A stretch of DNA of 64,000 nucleotides from Ruminococcus sp. YRD2003 (GTDB lineage: Bacteria > Bacillota > Clostridia > Oscillospirales > Ruminococcaceae): assembly GCA_900109435.1 (NCBI GenBank), contig FNZT01000006.1, positions 62,001 through 126,000 on the forward strand, given 5' to 3'. This document shows positions 17,801-24,732 of this stretch, piece by piece. Every line of letters starts with the position of its first letter. The first letter of the stretch is position 1. The position numbers and the translations under genes were made by a program. Below the pieces are notes generated by a model, which ran no database searches, was not told the DNA's origin, and saw only the letters and a program-made list of their open reading frames with translations.

Positions 17801-17889
17801 ATATCCTCGTAAACGGTGGCGAGCATGACTGGTTCTATGTGCGTCAGTACCTCTATAACTGCCTGCCGTTCTTCTTCCACGAAGGATAA
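14854..17889 (+). CDS. Secreted GH43 arabinanase - CBM13 - dockerin - CE1 esterase
   Basis: 1011 residues. Signal peptide ~1-30. The GH43 five-blade propeller spans ~33-425 with catalytic acids expected in VHDPSIV (base), AIDPAVF (pKa modulator) and GEGPYIEY (acid). A beta domain typical of arabinanases follows to ~525, then a ricin-type CBM13 (~530-665), a dockerin (GDVNADGSITVADLV, ~669-725) and a CE1-type alpha/beta hydrolase (~745-1010) with Ser in GGFSMGS and His in GGEHDW. GH43 enzymes of this kind cut alpha-1,5-arabinan of pectin. Because pectic arabinans can carry feruloyl esters, the CE1 part is probably a feruloyl esterase, though acetyl esterase is possible. Confidence 0.9.
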   Translation: MKVKKLISALLSAFVIAGNSLSYTLTDTYADYSRVSVHDPSIVKLEEGGYFIIGSHLGAARSNDMKNWQSAANSHLGSTQTTFFRNIYTDLAIPEKWSNTTNGYNLAGNMWAPDIIYNKDMGKYCMYLSVNGQVWNSSIVLCTSDKVEGPYTYQGTIVYSGFTNNAVNNVKDTDVPKVLGKNPDISRYLSNGSWNASYGTNAIDPAVFYDEDGNLRMVYGSWFGGIYMLELDEKTGLRDYNVKYETIPNVSDAYMGKKAAGGNYVSGEGPYIEYMKAPNSDKGYYYLFVSYGFFNSNGGYNMRVFRSENPDGPFVDQNGNSAVYPFGGDNIRGKTGERLMSNYQWSCNPKPFKAQGHNSALMDTDGKLYVIYHTKFDDNWGAHEVRVHQLIMNEDGWITAAPYEYSGETLSEDGHAMSAVTGDYDFIFHTLDQRFENEKSADVEKPHTITLNADGTVTGHVTGTWLMKDGTPNMTVSFGGVTYKGAFLVQADESAAQTKRMTFTATGNNTCIWGSKRSAYNAAEDIVKPVVIPDGRYTLKNVNSGRYIADKNGNIVQSEKQTWNIKGVGNGEYTISDKNGRSLTVENASAEDGANVLLADYTGDKSQKFRLKDNHDGSYSFLTLSSNGLRCLDVYEISTDDGANICQWEYWNGSGQQFILEEAKEVEGDVNADGSITVADLVLMQKYLLGDKSAKLADWEAGDLCADGRIDVFDIVLMRQELIAEEGTQQQDDTPKQTYSYDPAKKYAQYPDSYKNNIQQKGTVVKENYNGINGNNTLNVYLPYGYDKNKRYNIFYFMHGMWDDENSLFYKDNGEMQRVLDNMIQNGDIEPMIVVTPTFNKTDPENVWREIRQSVIPFVEGKYSTYANSTSEADLKASRMHRAYGGFSMGSVSTWATFENCVDIIGYFMPLSGAHHWGSGNADPAALARAIDKAGLEKNEYFIMSATGTSDFAVGSLSPQIEEMKKLSQFEYTSDFSKGNLWYILVNGGEHDWFYVRQYLYNCLPFFFHEG

Positions 17890-17996
17890 GCTATCTCGCA
17901 AACGATGACGGCAGCCTTGTCGTAACTCTTGAATTCAACGGGGTCTTCATGAATCTGTGTACGGTTTGCTTTGAGATTAATGAATAAGTATGAAAA

Positions 17997-18030
17997 TAGC
18001 CGCGGGTCTCCCTGCGGCTATAATTTTTGT
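17997..18030 (+). terminator. Terminator of the PL11-GH43 operon
   Basis: TAGCCGC (17997-18003), a 9-nt loop and GCGGCTA (18014-18020), then TAATTTTTGT. It lies 108 bp past the GH43-CE1 stop codon. Confidence 0.75.
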
Positions 18031-18140
18031 TTTCTCAGGAGCACCCTGATTTGAAAGTGATTGTTATCGACACACTTCACCACATGATACTTGCAATTCC
18101 ACTTGGAATGTGCTAAACTACTTATATCGTCTCTTGTCAT
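18018..18140 (-). pseudogene. IS200/IS605-family TnpA fragment
   Basis: ATG at 18140, behind GGAGG, opens a minus-strand frame reading MTRDDISSLAHSKWNCKYHV and then V. This is the start of IS200-type Y1 transposases (consensus 'SLAHTKWNCKYHIVF'). After about 21 residues the match ends and the frame closes at 18018. Most of the transposase, including the catalytic HUH and Tyr, is absent. Confidence 0.75.
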
Positions 18141-18236
18141 GACGATACCTCCTTTGTTATTTTAGTTTGGTTGGCAGACCATAACTTTTTTAACATTGGA
18201 GGTTTGTTTTTTCTACTCATAGCTAAAGCTTTTTTG

Positions 18237-18260
18237 AACCCCCAGTTAAACTGGGGGGTT
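18237..18260. repeat. IS200/IS605-type end hairpin
   Basis: AACCCCCAG, a TTAAA loop and CTGGGGGGTT form an imperfect stem about 100 bp upstream of the TnpA start, which is where IS200/IS605 left-end hairpins lie. With the TnpA scrap it marks a decayed single-strand transposon. Confidence 0.6.
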
Positions 18261-18312
18261 TCGGAAGCCAATGAAATGCCACCATGAAATGAAAGGCGGC
18301 ACAAAATATATC

Positions 18313-19608
18313 TTAAATGCAAAAAGCAGCATACAGCGGAACGATTTTCTTATTATCCTCGAAAGCGAAGTTCTTGGCGGATAGCTTAATCGCATATTCA
18401 GGCTTATAAGTCTCCATGTATACACGCAGGCTCTTAGCCTTGGTATTATCAGCACTCTTGACCTCAATGGGGATCAGCTTTCCGCCACGCTGAATGATGA
18501 AATCGACCTCAGCGCCGCGGTCGGACTCCCAATAGTAGGTGCGGTAGCCGTTCATCACAAGCTGATTATTGGCGTAATTCTCGACCATACCACCCTTGAA
18601 CTCGTTGATATCCTCGACCATATACAGCACATCATTGGCGGTCAAATCCTTCTTAGCGCATAGCAGTCCCAGATCAGAAACATATATCTTGAAGGAGTCA
18701 ATGTCCTTATAATTCTCAAGGGGCTTCTTTATCTGCTCCGCTCTATATACCTGAGAAACGATACCCGAAAGGCTGAGCCACTCGATAGCATTCTCAAACT
18801 CGGAAGCTCTCGCGCCTTTCTTTATAAGTTTATACAGGAATCGTGTATTCTTCTTCGACAGCTGGACTGTGATATTGTCGTAGCAAAGACGAGTTTTCTT
18901 GATCTCGTTAGTCGTGTTATACTTGCTCATATCGTCGAGATAACCGAGCAGAATAGTATCCTGGGTATGGCGCACAAGCAGGTAGTCCTTGGTTTGTGCG
19001 AACTGCTGAACGCACTCGGGCATTCCGCCGACTATGAGGTATTGACGATATAGTTGGATCGCAGAATCATGTAAAGCACTTGGCATAGGCGTATTATCCT
19101 CAAAGTGTTTGCGTATCTCCTTGACAAGGGCATCTTCGTTTAAAGCAAGCAGGAATTCTTCCATATCCATTGGATACATCGTCTTTATATCGACCTTACC
19201 CACAGGGAAAGAGAACTGCTTACGGTTTACAGCCACTCCCAACAAGCTGCCTGCAACGATGATATGATACTGAGGAGCTTCCTCACAGAAGTATTTGAGC
19301 GACGTCAGAGCACGTTCGCAAAGCTGAACTTCATCTAATATGATAAGCGTTTTCTCAGACACTATGGTAGTTCCTGCGATGTGAGAAAGAATAGGCAGCA
19401 GATATGAAGGACTGACGTTCTCGGCGAATGTATCTGCAAGCTTAGGATCAGTCTCAAAATTGAAATAAGCAACGTTATCGTAGTTCTTGCGTCCGAATTC
19501 AAGCAAAGCATAGGTCTTTCCAACCTGTCTGGCGCCTTGAAGAATAAGCGGTTTCCTGTTAGGACTATTCTTCCATTCTGACAAATATTCAGATATTTTC
19601 CGGTACAT
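18313..19608 (-). CDS. AAA ATPase with DUF4143 (AAA_14 type)
   Basis: About 431 residues from the ATG 5 nt behind GGGAGGTG. Walker A GARQVGKT (near 30), Walker B LIILDEVQ, then a sensor region GSLLGVAVN. The C-terminal third has the DUF4143 pattern with a PD-(D/E)XK-like end (EVDFIIQRGGKLIPIEVKSA). These proteins are common in gut Firmicutes and Bacteroidetes and are often strain-variable; no biochemical role is firmly known. A similar gene lies at 24733 (different subgroup). Monocistronic. Confidence 0.88.
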   Translation of the reverse strand: MYRKISEYLSEWKNSPNRKPLILQGARQVGKTYALLEFGRKNYDNVAYFNFETDPKLADTFAENVSPSYLLPILSHIAGTTIVSEKTLIILDEVQLCERALTSLKYFCEEAPQYHIIVAGSLLGVAVNRKQFSFPVGKVDIKTMYPMDMEEFLLALNEDALVKEIRKHFEDNTPMPSALHDSAIQLYRQYLIVGGMPECVQQFAQTKDYLLVRHTQDTILLGYLDDMSKYNTTNEIKKTRLCYDNITVQLSKKNTRFLYKLIKKGARASEFENAIEWLSLSGIVSQVYRAEQIKKPLENYKDIDSFKIYVSDLGLLCAKKDLTANDVLYMVEDINEFKGGMVENYANNQLVMNGYRTYYWESDRGAEVDFIIQRGGKLIPIEVKSADNTKAKSLRVYMETYKPEYAIKLSAKNFAFEDNKKIVPLYAAFCI

Positions 19609-19718
19609 ATCAGCACCTCCCATGTTATTTTCAGCATTATTATATCATATATTCATGTGAAAATCAATATGTTTTTGAAATAACTTCGCAGATATTTGCA
19701 CAAATAAGTTTTAAACAA

Positions 19719-19738
19719 GCACCGCCCGTAGGCGGTGC
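19719..19738. terminator. Perfect 8-bp hairpin
   Basis: GCACCGCC, a 4-nt loop CGTA and GGCGGTGC. No strong T run on either strand, so it is a terminator-like structure only. The surrounding gap 19625-19746 holds nothing else I can name. Confidence 0.4.
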
Positions 19739-19746
19739 ACATATTA

Positions 19747-19920
19747 TCATAATCCAACAATATCATTTATTGAGAAGAGTACGGCTTTACCAGAGATAAT
19801 GACCTTATCATCAACGCATTCACAGTACAGGATACCAGAACGCTCAGATACCTGGAAAGTGGTTATGTCCGGTTTATTCAACCTCCTGCTCCAATATGGA
19901 GCAATCATACAGTGAGTTTA
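19747..19920 (-). pseudogene. C-terminal fragment of a PhzF-family isomerase
   Basis: An open minus-strand stretch reads HCMIAPYWSRRLNKPDITTF, then QVSERSGILYC, DDKVIISGKAVLF and a stop at 19747. This matches the conserved end of PhzF-like proteins ('AH..L.PYW...L.K....A.Q.S.R.G.L.C...ddRV.I.GkAvl'). The matching N-terminal fragment lies at 20710-20826, on the far side of the nuclease-like gene. Confidence 0.7.
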
Positions 19921-19988
19921 AGACCAGTACCAGTTATTTCTGTTATTCTAAACTTGTGAGCAAATACTCGCACGGCTCATTTGTTTAA

Positions 19989-20651
19989 TCATTTTGTTAT
20001 TTTTAGTATTAAGTACTTGAATTCATCACCAATATCTTTTAAAGCATCAGAGTATCTATTCCACTTAACAATGTATCTATTATTCAAATGAATAATATGA
20101 TTTCTATTTGCGTTGTATTTTTTAAAACTATCGGATTTATTCTCCCAATCAAGCTTTTTATATTTTATATCCTCGTTTATTCTAAACTGTTTACTATTTG
20201 ATTTATCGCCTGATTCATAGTACAAATGATCATTTGTAAGGAAAATGGCGTAACCACACTCACAATTTGTAGATTTATCTTTCACATATTCCTCAATACG
20301 GCTTATATCCTTGAGATAGTCATATCTACCATTATCCTGAGCACCTTGATTTTTAAGGTTGTATTCTTCATTATTTATCCATACTGAACTCTTTGAGTTA
20401 TTCCTTGTTTTGTACTTCAATTCGATAGGTATTTCTTTTCCGTCAATTTCAACAAGAATATCAATATATCTATTTTTATAGTATTCTGAAGTATCATTAC
20501 CAATGCCTTGTATGCGCTTTTCCAGCCTGATCTTTGCTTGGGGATATGTTTCTTGTATCTTCCAAGCTAACGCAAACTGAAAGTCTGCTTCAGAGTGAAA
20601 TATTGGTCTAATATTAGATAATTCAACAATACTTTTCTCAATATCAAACAT
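19989..20651 (-). CDS. Putative PD-(D/E)XK nuclease-like protein
   Basis: 220 residues, AT-rich. A PD-(D/E)XK arrangement is visible: Glu in HSEADFQFALAWKI, Asp in RYIDILVEIDG, and ELKYK in IPIELKYKT. The rest is Lys/Asn-rich and unrecognised, though it may contain a second domain (CECGYAIFLTND). It lies inside a split phzF, in the same direction, with its own ribosome site (AGGAG) and a lower GC content than the flanks. It may be a stand-alone restriction-type or defence nuclease; no partner gene is visible nearby. Confidence 0.6.
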   Translation of the reverse strand: MFDIEKSIVELSNIRPIFHSEADFQFALAWKIQETYPQAKIRLEKRIQGIGNDTSEYYKNRYIDILVEIDGKEIPIELKYKTRNNSKSSVWINNEEYNLKNQGAQDNGRYDYLKDISRIEEYVKDKSTNCECGYAIFLTNDHLYYESGDKSNSKQFRINEDIKYKKLDWENKSDSFKKYNANRNHIIHLNNRYIVKWNRYSDALKDIGDEFKYLILKITK

Positions 20652-20709
20652 ACTATATCTCCTTTTATTTTGAGTGCTAATGATAACTGACCCAAACCGA
20701 TACCAATCT

Positions 20710-20826
20710 CTAATTACATATCATATGGTTGATGTCTTCACTTGGAAACGAGTCCAGAACGCATACAGCAGCAGGATTCCCTGAGAATATCTTGTCAGTG
20801 AATGCGTCTACGATGTATTGTTTCAT
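20710..20826 (-). pseudogene. N-terminal fragment of a PhzF-family isomerase
   Basis: ATG at 20826, with AGGAG upstream, opens MKQYIVDAFTDKIFSGNPAA and then VCVLDSFPSED before a stop at 20710. This is the highly conserved N-terminus of PhzF proteins (DAFT...F.GNPAAVC). Only 38 codons remain. It sits 35 bp after the GNAT gene, which probably shared its transcript. Confidence 0.8.
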
Positions 20827-20860
20827 TTGTTTCTCCTGTTCTATAAAACGCATTATCAGC

Positions 20861-21361
20861 CTATCTTTTGATTCTGACATAGTACTTAGTATCGTCTTGA
20901 TGATGGATATATCCGCCATTATTCAGCATAACTCTGAGAGAAGCAGGATTATCTCTGTTTACACGCAGATATATTTCATCTTCCTGAACATCGTCTCTTA
21001 TCTCATCGATGAGGAGTTTTAGTCCCTGAGAAGCATAGCCTTTACCACGATATTCAGGTGCTATGTAATAGCCAACGTGTCCTGAGCCCTCAATAAGCGA
21101 CTGGCAGAGATAATGGCGGAAGAGAAATGTGCCAACGATATTATCATCATCCCAGAGATAGTATACTGTCTGCGGAACATATCCTTCCGGCAGCTTTTCA
21201 CCATTTGATTGAGCAATCATCGTTTCAAGAGCATTATCAAAATCTTCACGGCTTATACCGTGATAGTCGTTGAGAAAACCGTTCTCATCTACAGGAATAT
21301 CGCGTTGAAAGAGCCATTCTTTCTCAATATCTATGTAGTTAGCAGGTTTTAGTATCAACAT
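20861..21361 (-). CDS. GNAT family N-acetyltransferase
   Basis: 166 residues. Motif A, the acetyl-CoA loop, is YYIAPEYRGKGYASQGLKLL, followed by a typical motif B (NPASLRVMLNNGGY). No membrane segment. The target is unknown. Followed after 35 bp by the broken phzF. Confidence 0.88.
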   Translation of the reverse strand: MLILKPANYIDIEKEWLFQRDIPVDENGFLNDYHGISREDFDNALETMIAQSNGEKLPEGYVPQTVYYLWDDDNIVGTFLFRHYLCQSLIEGSGHVGYYIAPEYRGKGYASQGLKLLIDEIRDDVQEDEIYLRVNRDNPASLRVMLNNGGYIHHQDDTKYYVRIKR

Positions 21362-21599
21362 ATTTGCCTCGTTTCATTTCTCATCATTCTTGAAATTTAG
21401 TGAATTAATACTTAGTAGCATACGAGTATAATATCATATCACAGCGATAGTGTCAAGCTTTTCCGAAAAGAAGTAGTAGTTTATTATAACATAGTTTGAG
21501 AACAGCTTCCCCGGCACAAGGCCGGGTATGATTATGAATCACTATGAAGCTGTCTTCAGTTGTATAATAAATCAAGAGTTATTCCTTAGCGGTTGTCAA

Positions 21600-22136
21600 T
21601 TATTCTTCATCATCCTTCTTGGGTACAAATATTCTTGGACATTTCCACTTCTTACCGTCATTTGATTCTATTTCCAGTTCAACAGGCTGTCCCGTAGCAT
21701 CTGCTGTACGCTGAGCCAGATCAAAGGCAGTCGAATCGTCTGCATACAGCATTGATCCATCAACATAGTTAGTCGTTCCAATAAGCTGATGCACATGATT
21801 TAAAGCACAATCTCTGTCAGCTTCGTGTCCGACACTCAGAGCCAAATGATCCTTGGTATACGGCTTACTTATTTCATCAACAAGTCTTATCGCATCCTCA
21901 AGAGTAGGGGCTGTTTCTTTTGTAAAACTGTACATGTTATGCAATAAAGGATTCTTATCCTCATTTCTCCAAAACGAGCTATTTCCCTTAAATCCTGCTT
22001 TTGCAGAAGATGCATTTTTAGGATCTAAGCCATATCCTTTAGAAGCGGCACAACGTTCGTCTAACACATAATTTGTAGCTTTGTTTATATAATTAAAACC
22101 ACCTCTTGAGCGAGTTATTACCTTAAGTACTTCCAT
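21600..22136 (-). CDS. Relaxase/mobilization nuclease domain protein (short)
   Basis: 178 residues. The start MEVLKVITRSRGGFNYINKA and the HxH-type motif LNHVHQLIGTTN (near 125) are features of small MobA/MobP-like relaxases that nick DNA at oriT. The usual C-terminal half is missing, so this is a short variant or a truncation. It overlaps the RHH gene upstream by 19 nt, the usual relaxase/accessory-protein arrangement. Confidence 0.65.
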   Translation of the reverse strand: MEVLKVITRSRGGFNYINKATNYVLDERCAASKGYGLDPKNASSAKAGFKGNSSFWRNEDKNPLLHNMYSFTKETAPTLEDAIRLVDEISKPYTKDHLALSVGHEADRDCALNHVHQLIGTTNYVDGSMLYADDSTAFDLAQRTADATGQPVELEIESNDGKKWKCPRIFVPKKDDEE

Positions 22137-22396
22137 AAATACTTCACCTCCTTCTGTGCTTTCTCTGCTTTTTCTGCTGAATTTTGTTCGATAGATTCTG
22201 TTGCAAGATTCACGATATCCTGAACTTTAGCAACTATCTTAGGCGTAAGCGGGCACTTATAGTGCTGCATTCTGTAGTTAGCCGCATCAGAGAAGTTGTT
22301 ATCAAAATCCTTTTCAGCTTCCATCTGAATTGTTTCAGCTAACTTTGTGGGAATACGGATCGACTTCTTTACGGCTGGTTCTTCATTCTTTTTCAT
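22118..22396 (-). CDS. Ribbon-helix-helix mobilization accessory protein (MobC-like)
   Basis: About 92 residues; the ATG at 22396 is favoured by GGAGG 7 nt upstream. The N-terminal KKSIRIPTKLAETIQMEA looks like an RHH DNA-binding strand-helix; the C-terminal part is a Lys/Glu/Ala-rich helix. Such proteins bind oriT beside the relaxase. Confidence 0.65.
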   Translation of the reverse strand: MKKNEEPAVKKSIRIPTKLAETIQMEAEKDFDNNFSDAANYRMQHYKCPLTPKIVAKVQDIVNLATESIEQNSAEKAEKAQKEVKYLWKYLR

Positions 22397-22588
22397 TTTA
22401 CATACCTCCATTGTATTAGCTTATAGATTCCATTTTGTATGACTCTCTATGTTATAACCTGCTTATGTTAATTATATTATTAAATTGCAGGATATTTGTA
22501 TTGAGAGATTGTCCTACAAAATTACATAATTGTACTCTTTTGCAAAATAAAAAACCTCCCGTTTTTAAGCAAGAGGATATTAGTATAT

Positions 22589-22990
22589 TCAGAAAAAAGA
22601 CAACTGGTTATTAATCCAGCTGATCTGCTCAGCCTGATGGATTTCTTCACCTTCGAGCAGAGTCCCCACAAGGAAAGGAGAACTCGAATCGTGTAAACTC
22701 ATATTGCGTCTGACGTTTTCTCTGTTGGAGTTAGCATAACAGTAACGGCAGAGATGAGCGCAGGTATCATAAGCGCCGATATCAGTACCGAGAACGCAGC
22801 TGCATTCCGCACGCTGTGATTTTTTCTTAGGAATATCAAGAGAACAACCGATAGCTGCCTCAAATGTTTCCTGAGTCATGCAGCCATTGCAGTCCACACC
22901 GTATGGAGCAAGGTCATTTCCCTCAGCACAGGCTTTTATCGTTATGCCGTAACGTTTTCCTATAAGGATACCGCAAAAACGCTCAGCGAA
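22589..22990 (-). pseudogene. C-terminal fragment of a DUF1848 protein
   Basis: The minus-strand frame from about 22990 to 22589 reads AERFCGILIGKRYGITIKAC, then CNGCMTQETFEAAIG, CSCVLGTDIGAYDTCAHLC and RYCYANSN. The Cys motif CxCxxxxDIGxYxTCxHxCxYCYA is diagnostic of DUF1848, a radical-SAM-like iron-sulfur family. Only about 130 of ~290 residues remain; the frame upstream is not DUF1848 but antisense to the fragment below. A T-rich terminator-like end follows. Confidence 0.75.
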
Positions 22991-23191
22991 AGCAAGGAAT
23001 TCAAAGCTGCCGTACCCGATAAGATCAACAAAGTCTACATTAAAAAATTCCTCGCAGACCATGACGGTCACGGTGTTATGCAGGTGAAAAATTCGGTCGA
23101 GAAATACCGCAAGGCAACCAAGAGCATCAATCCGCCCAAGCCGCCCAAACAGCCTGAGCTTGATAAACAGGGCAAACAACTTGGACAGTAA
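22960..23191 (+). pseudogene. C-terminal fragment of an unrecognised Lys-rich protein
   Basis: A plus-strand frame carries coding-like sequence (SYKDTAKTLSESKEFKAAV, then KKFLADHDGHGVMQVKNSVE) to a TAA at 23189-23191, with a Pro/Lys-rich tail (INPPKPPKQPELDKQGK). It has no start. It runs into the DUF1848 fragment on the opposite strand near 22980, so the two were joined by a rearrangement. I do not recognise the family. Confidence 0.35.
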
Positions 23192-23214
23192 TAAACCCGG
23201 CAAAAATACACAAA

Positions 23215-23253
23215 GAGGACAGGTATCCTTTCGGATACCTGTCCTCAGCTTTT
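23215..23253 (+). terminator. Long perfect hairpin, terminator-like
   Basis: A perfect 14-bp stem: GAGGACAGGTATCC (23215-23228), loop TTTC, then GGATACCTGTCCTC (23233-23246), followed by AGCTTTT. It lies 24 bp past the stop of the Lys-rich fragment. It is the strongest hairpin in the island. Confidence 0.65.
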
Positions 23254-23439
23254 CGGGAAAGATGTTTTTGTCCGCCGCTTTTCCAGTCTGAAACAAAGAT
23301 ACACGCAGCAGAGCCTTGTGCAGAAATGCTGAGATTTCGCTTGACATTCGTGCGATTCTGTGGTATACAGACAATTTGGATAGTGCGAGCGCGCATTCCC
23401 CTATTTGAACCGTATACAGCACAACAGGAGGAACCAGAT

Positions 23440-24418
23440 ATGATTCAGGATTACAACGAAGCCAGAAAGCTGGCAAAACAGCCGTGAAAATCGCCGGGAA
23501 ATACGGAATTTCTCCGTATCTGCCGGTTCTCGATGAAATTGAAGAGGTCAAATCCGCCGTCGGTGAAACACATCTGGGGCTGATTGAGCTTCCGCTTGAC
23601 CGTATCACCGGAAACAAGGAAGCCGGAAGAAACAACGCTTTTGCCTATAATTTCATGCCGCTTCTGTAGGGCGGGACGGAGTTCGCAATGAAATGGTCTG
23701 CTCTCTATACCTCCTATCGCGAGGAGGGCATCCGCGATGCGATCAAGGTATATGAATTCATGAACCGGTATTATGTGCAGGAGGGAAACAAACGCGTTTC
23801 TGTCTCCAAATTCGGCGGAAGCGAGTTTATTCTTGCCGATGTCATCCGCATCATTCCAAAGAGAACTGATGACAAAGAGGTCACGGTATATTACGAATAT
23901 CTTGATTTCTATAAATCAACCAAGAATATTCACATCGTCTTTTCAGAGCCGGGTTCCTATCAGAAGCTCGCTTCCATGCTCGGCGCGGAGCTTGGGCAAA
24001 AATGGGACCGGAAACTCTGCGAGGACCTTAAAGCAGCTTATTTCAGCTTTTCGGACAAATGCTCCGTGCTTTTGAAAAATGACTATCAGATGACTATGGG
24101 CGATGCGTTTCTGATGTATATTTCAATTTTCCCGATGCATACGCTCTTTGAAGATACAAAGGATCAGATTATCCGGAATATCAAGCTTGCCCAGAGAGAA
24201 ATCCTTTCCGTTTCGGACGCAGGCTCCGTCGAATATGTCACGCAGGAAGAAACCGCCGAGAAGAACTCAAAGCTCAAGGAGCTGTTCTTCGGCTCCAAGC
24301 GTTACACCGAAGCAGCACCGCTGCGCGTCGGCTTTATTTACGATGCGGATGTCGATTCCTCGCGCTGGATTGACAGCCATGAGGCAGGCAGACTTTACAT
24401 CGACCATGTAACCGAAGG
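23440..24418 (+). pseudogene. Broken BMP-family lipoprotein-like gene
   Basis: The ATG at 23440 (behind GGAGG) opens MIQDYNEARKLAKQ, then a frameshift at about 23484. The next frame continues KIAGKYGISPYLPVLDEIEE and GLIELPLDRITGN...FMPLL, then an in-frame TAG at 23667. It continues EFAMKWSALY...YEFMNRYYVQEGNKRVSV and ends in APLRVGFIYDADVDSSRWID just as a BMP (PnrA-like) domain begins. This is the layout of a clostridial family with an N-terminal ParB-like region and a C-terminal BMP substrate-binding domain. Three lesions: frameshift, amber stop and loss of the 3' half. Confidence 0.7.
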
Positions 24419-24422
24419 GAAT

Positions 24423-24655
24423 GTAAGGAGCATATAGAAGCTGGTCTTCTGACGGTTACAAAGAAACAGGTTCTTGCATATCTTAGCTCCAAGTACCTTT
24501 TCTATAGCAAGACAGTCTTCCATAGTATCTGCGTAGTCGTGGTCAGCACGCTTGTAATCTATACCAAGAGAATCAAGTATATCGTATATGGCCATTTCAA
24601 CATCTGAACGCCGCTCGGCAGGTTTGCCAGTATAAAATGTATTATCAATATTCAT
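24423..24655 (-). pseudogene. N-terminal fragment of a YbaK/ProXp-like aminoacyl-tRNA deacylase
   Basis: ATG at 24655; about 78 residues read AIYDILDSLGIDYKRADHD, then KVLGAKICKNLFLCNRQKT and SFYMLL. These match the start of prolyl-tRNA-synthetase-associated YbaK-domain proteins (normally ~160 residues). The reading then runs into the end of the BMP remnant. The catalytic Lys region and C-terminus are lost. Confidence 0.7.
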
Positions 24656-24732
24656 TCAAATGCTCCTTTGCAAATAATCGCACATAAGGAAGTCGGCGAT
24701 ATTTCTTCCTTCTTATCTAACTATGAATCGTT

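Noticed and set aside
22991..23635. Upstream part of the 348-codon minus-strand frame that ends in DUF1848
   Set aside because: Only the last ~130 codons look like DUF1848; the rest is antisense to the plus-strand fragments and crosses the 14-bp hairpin.
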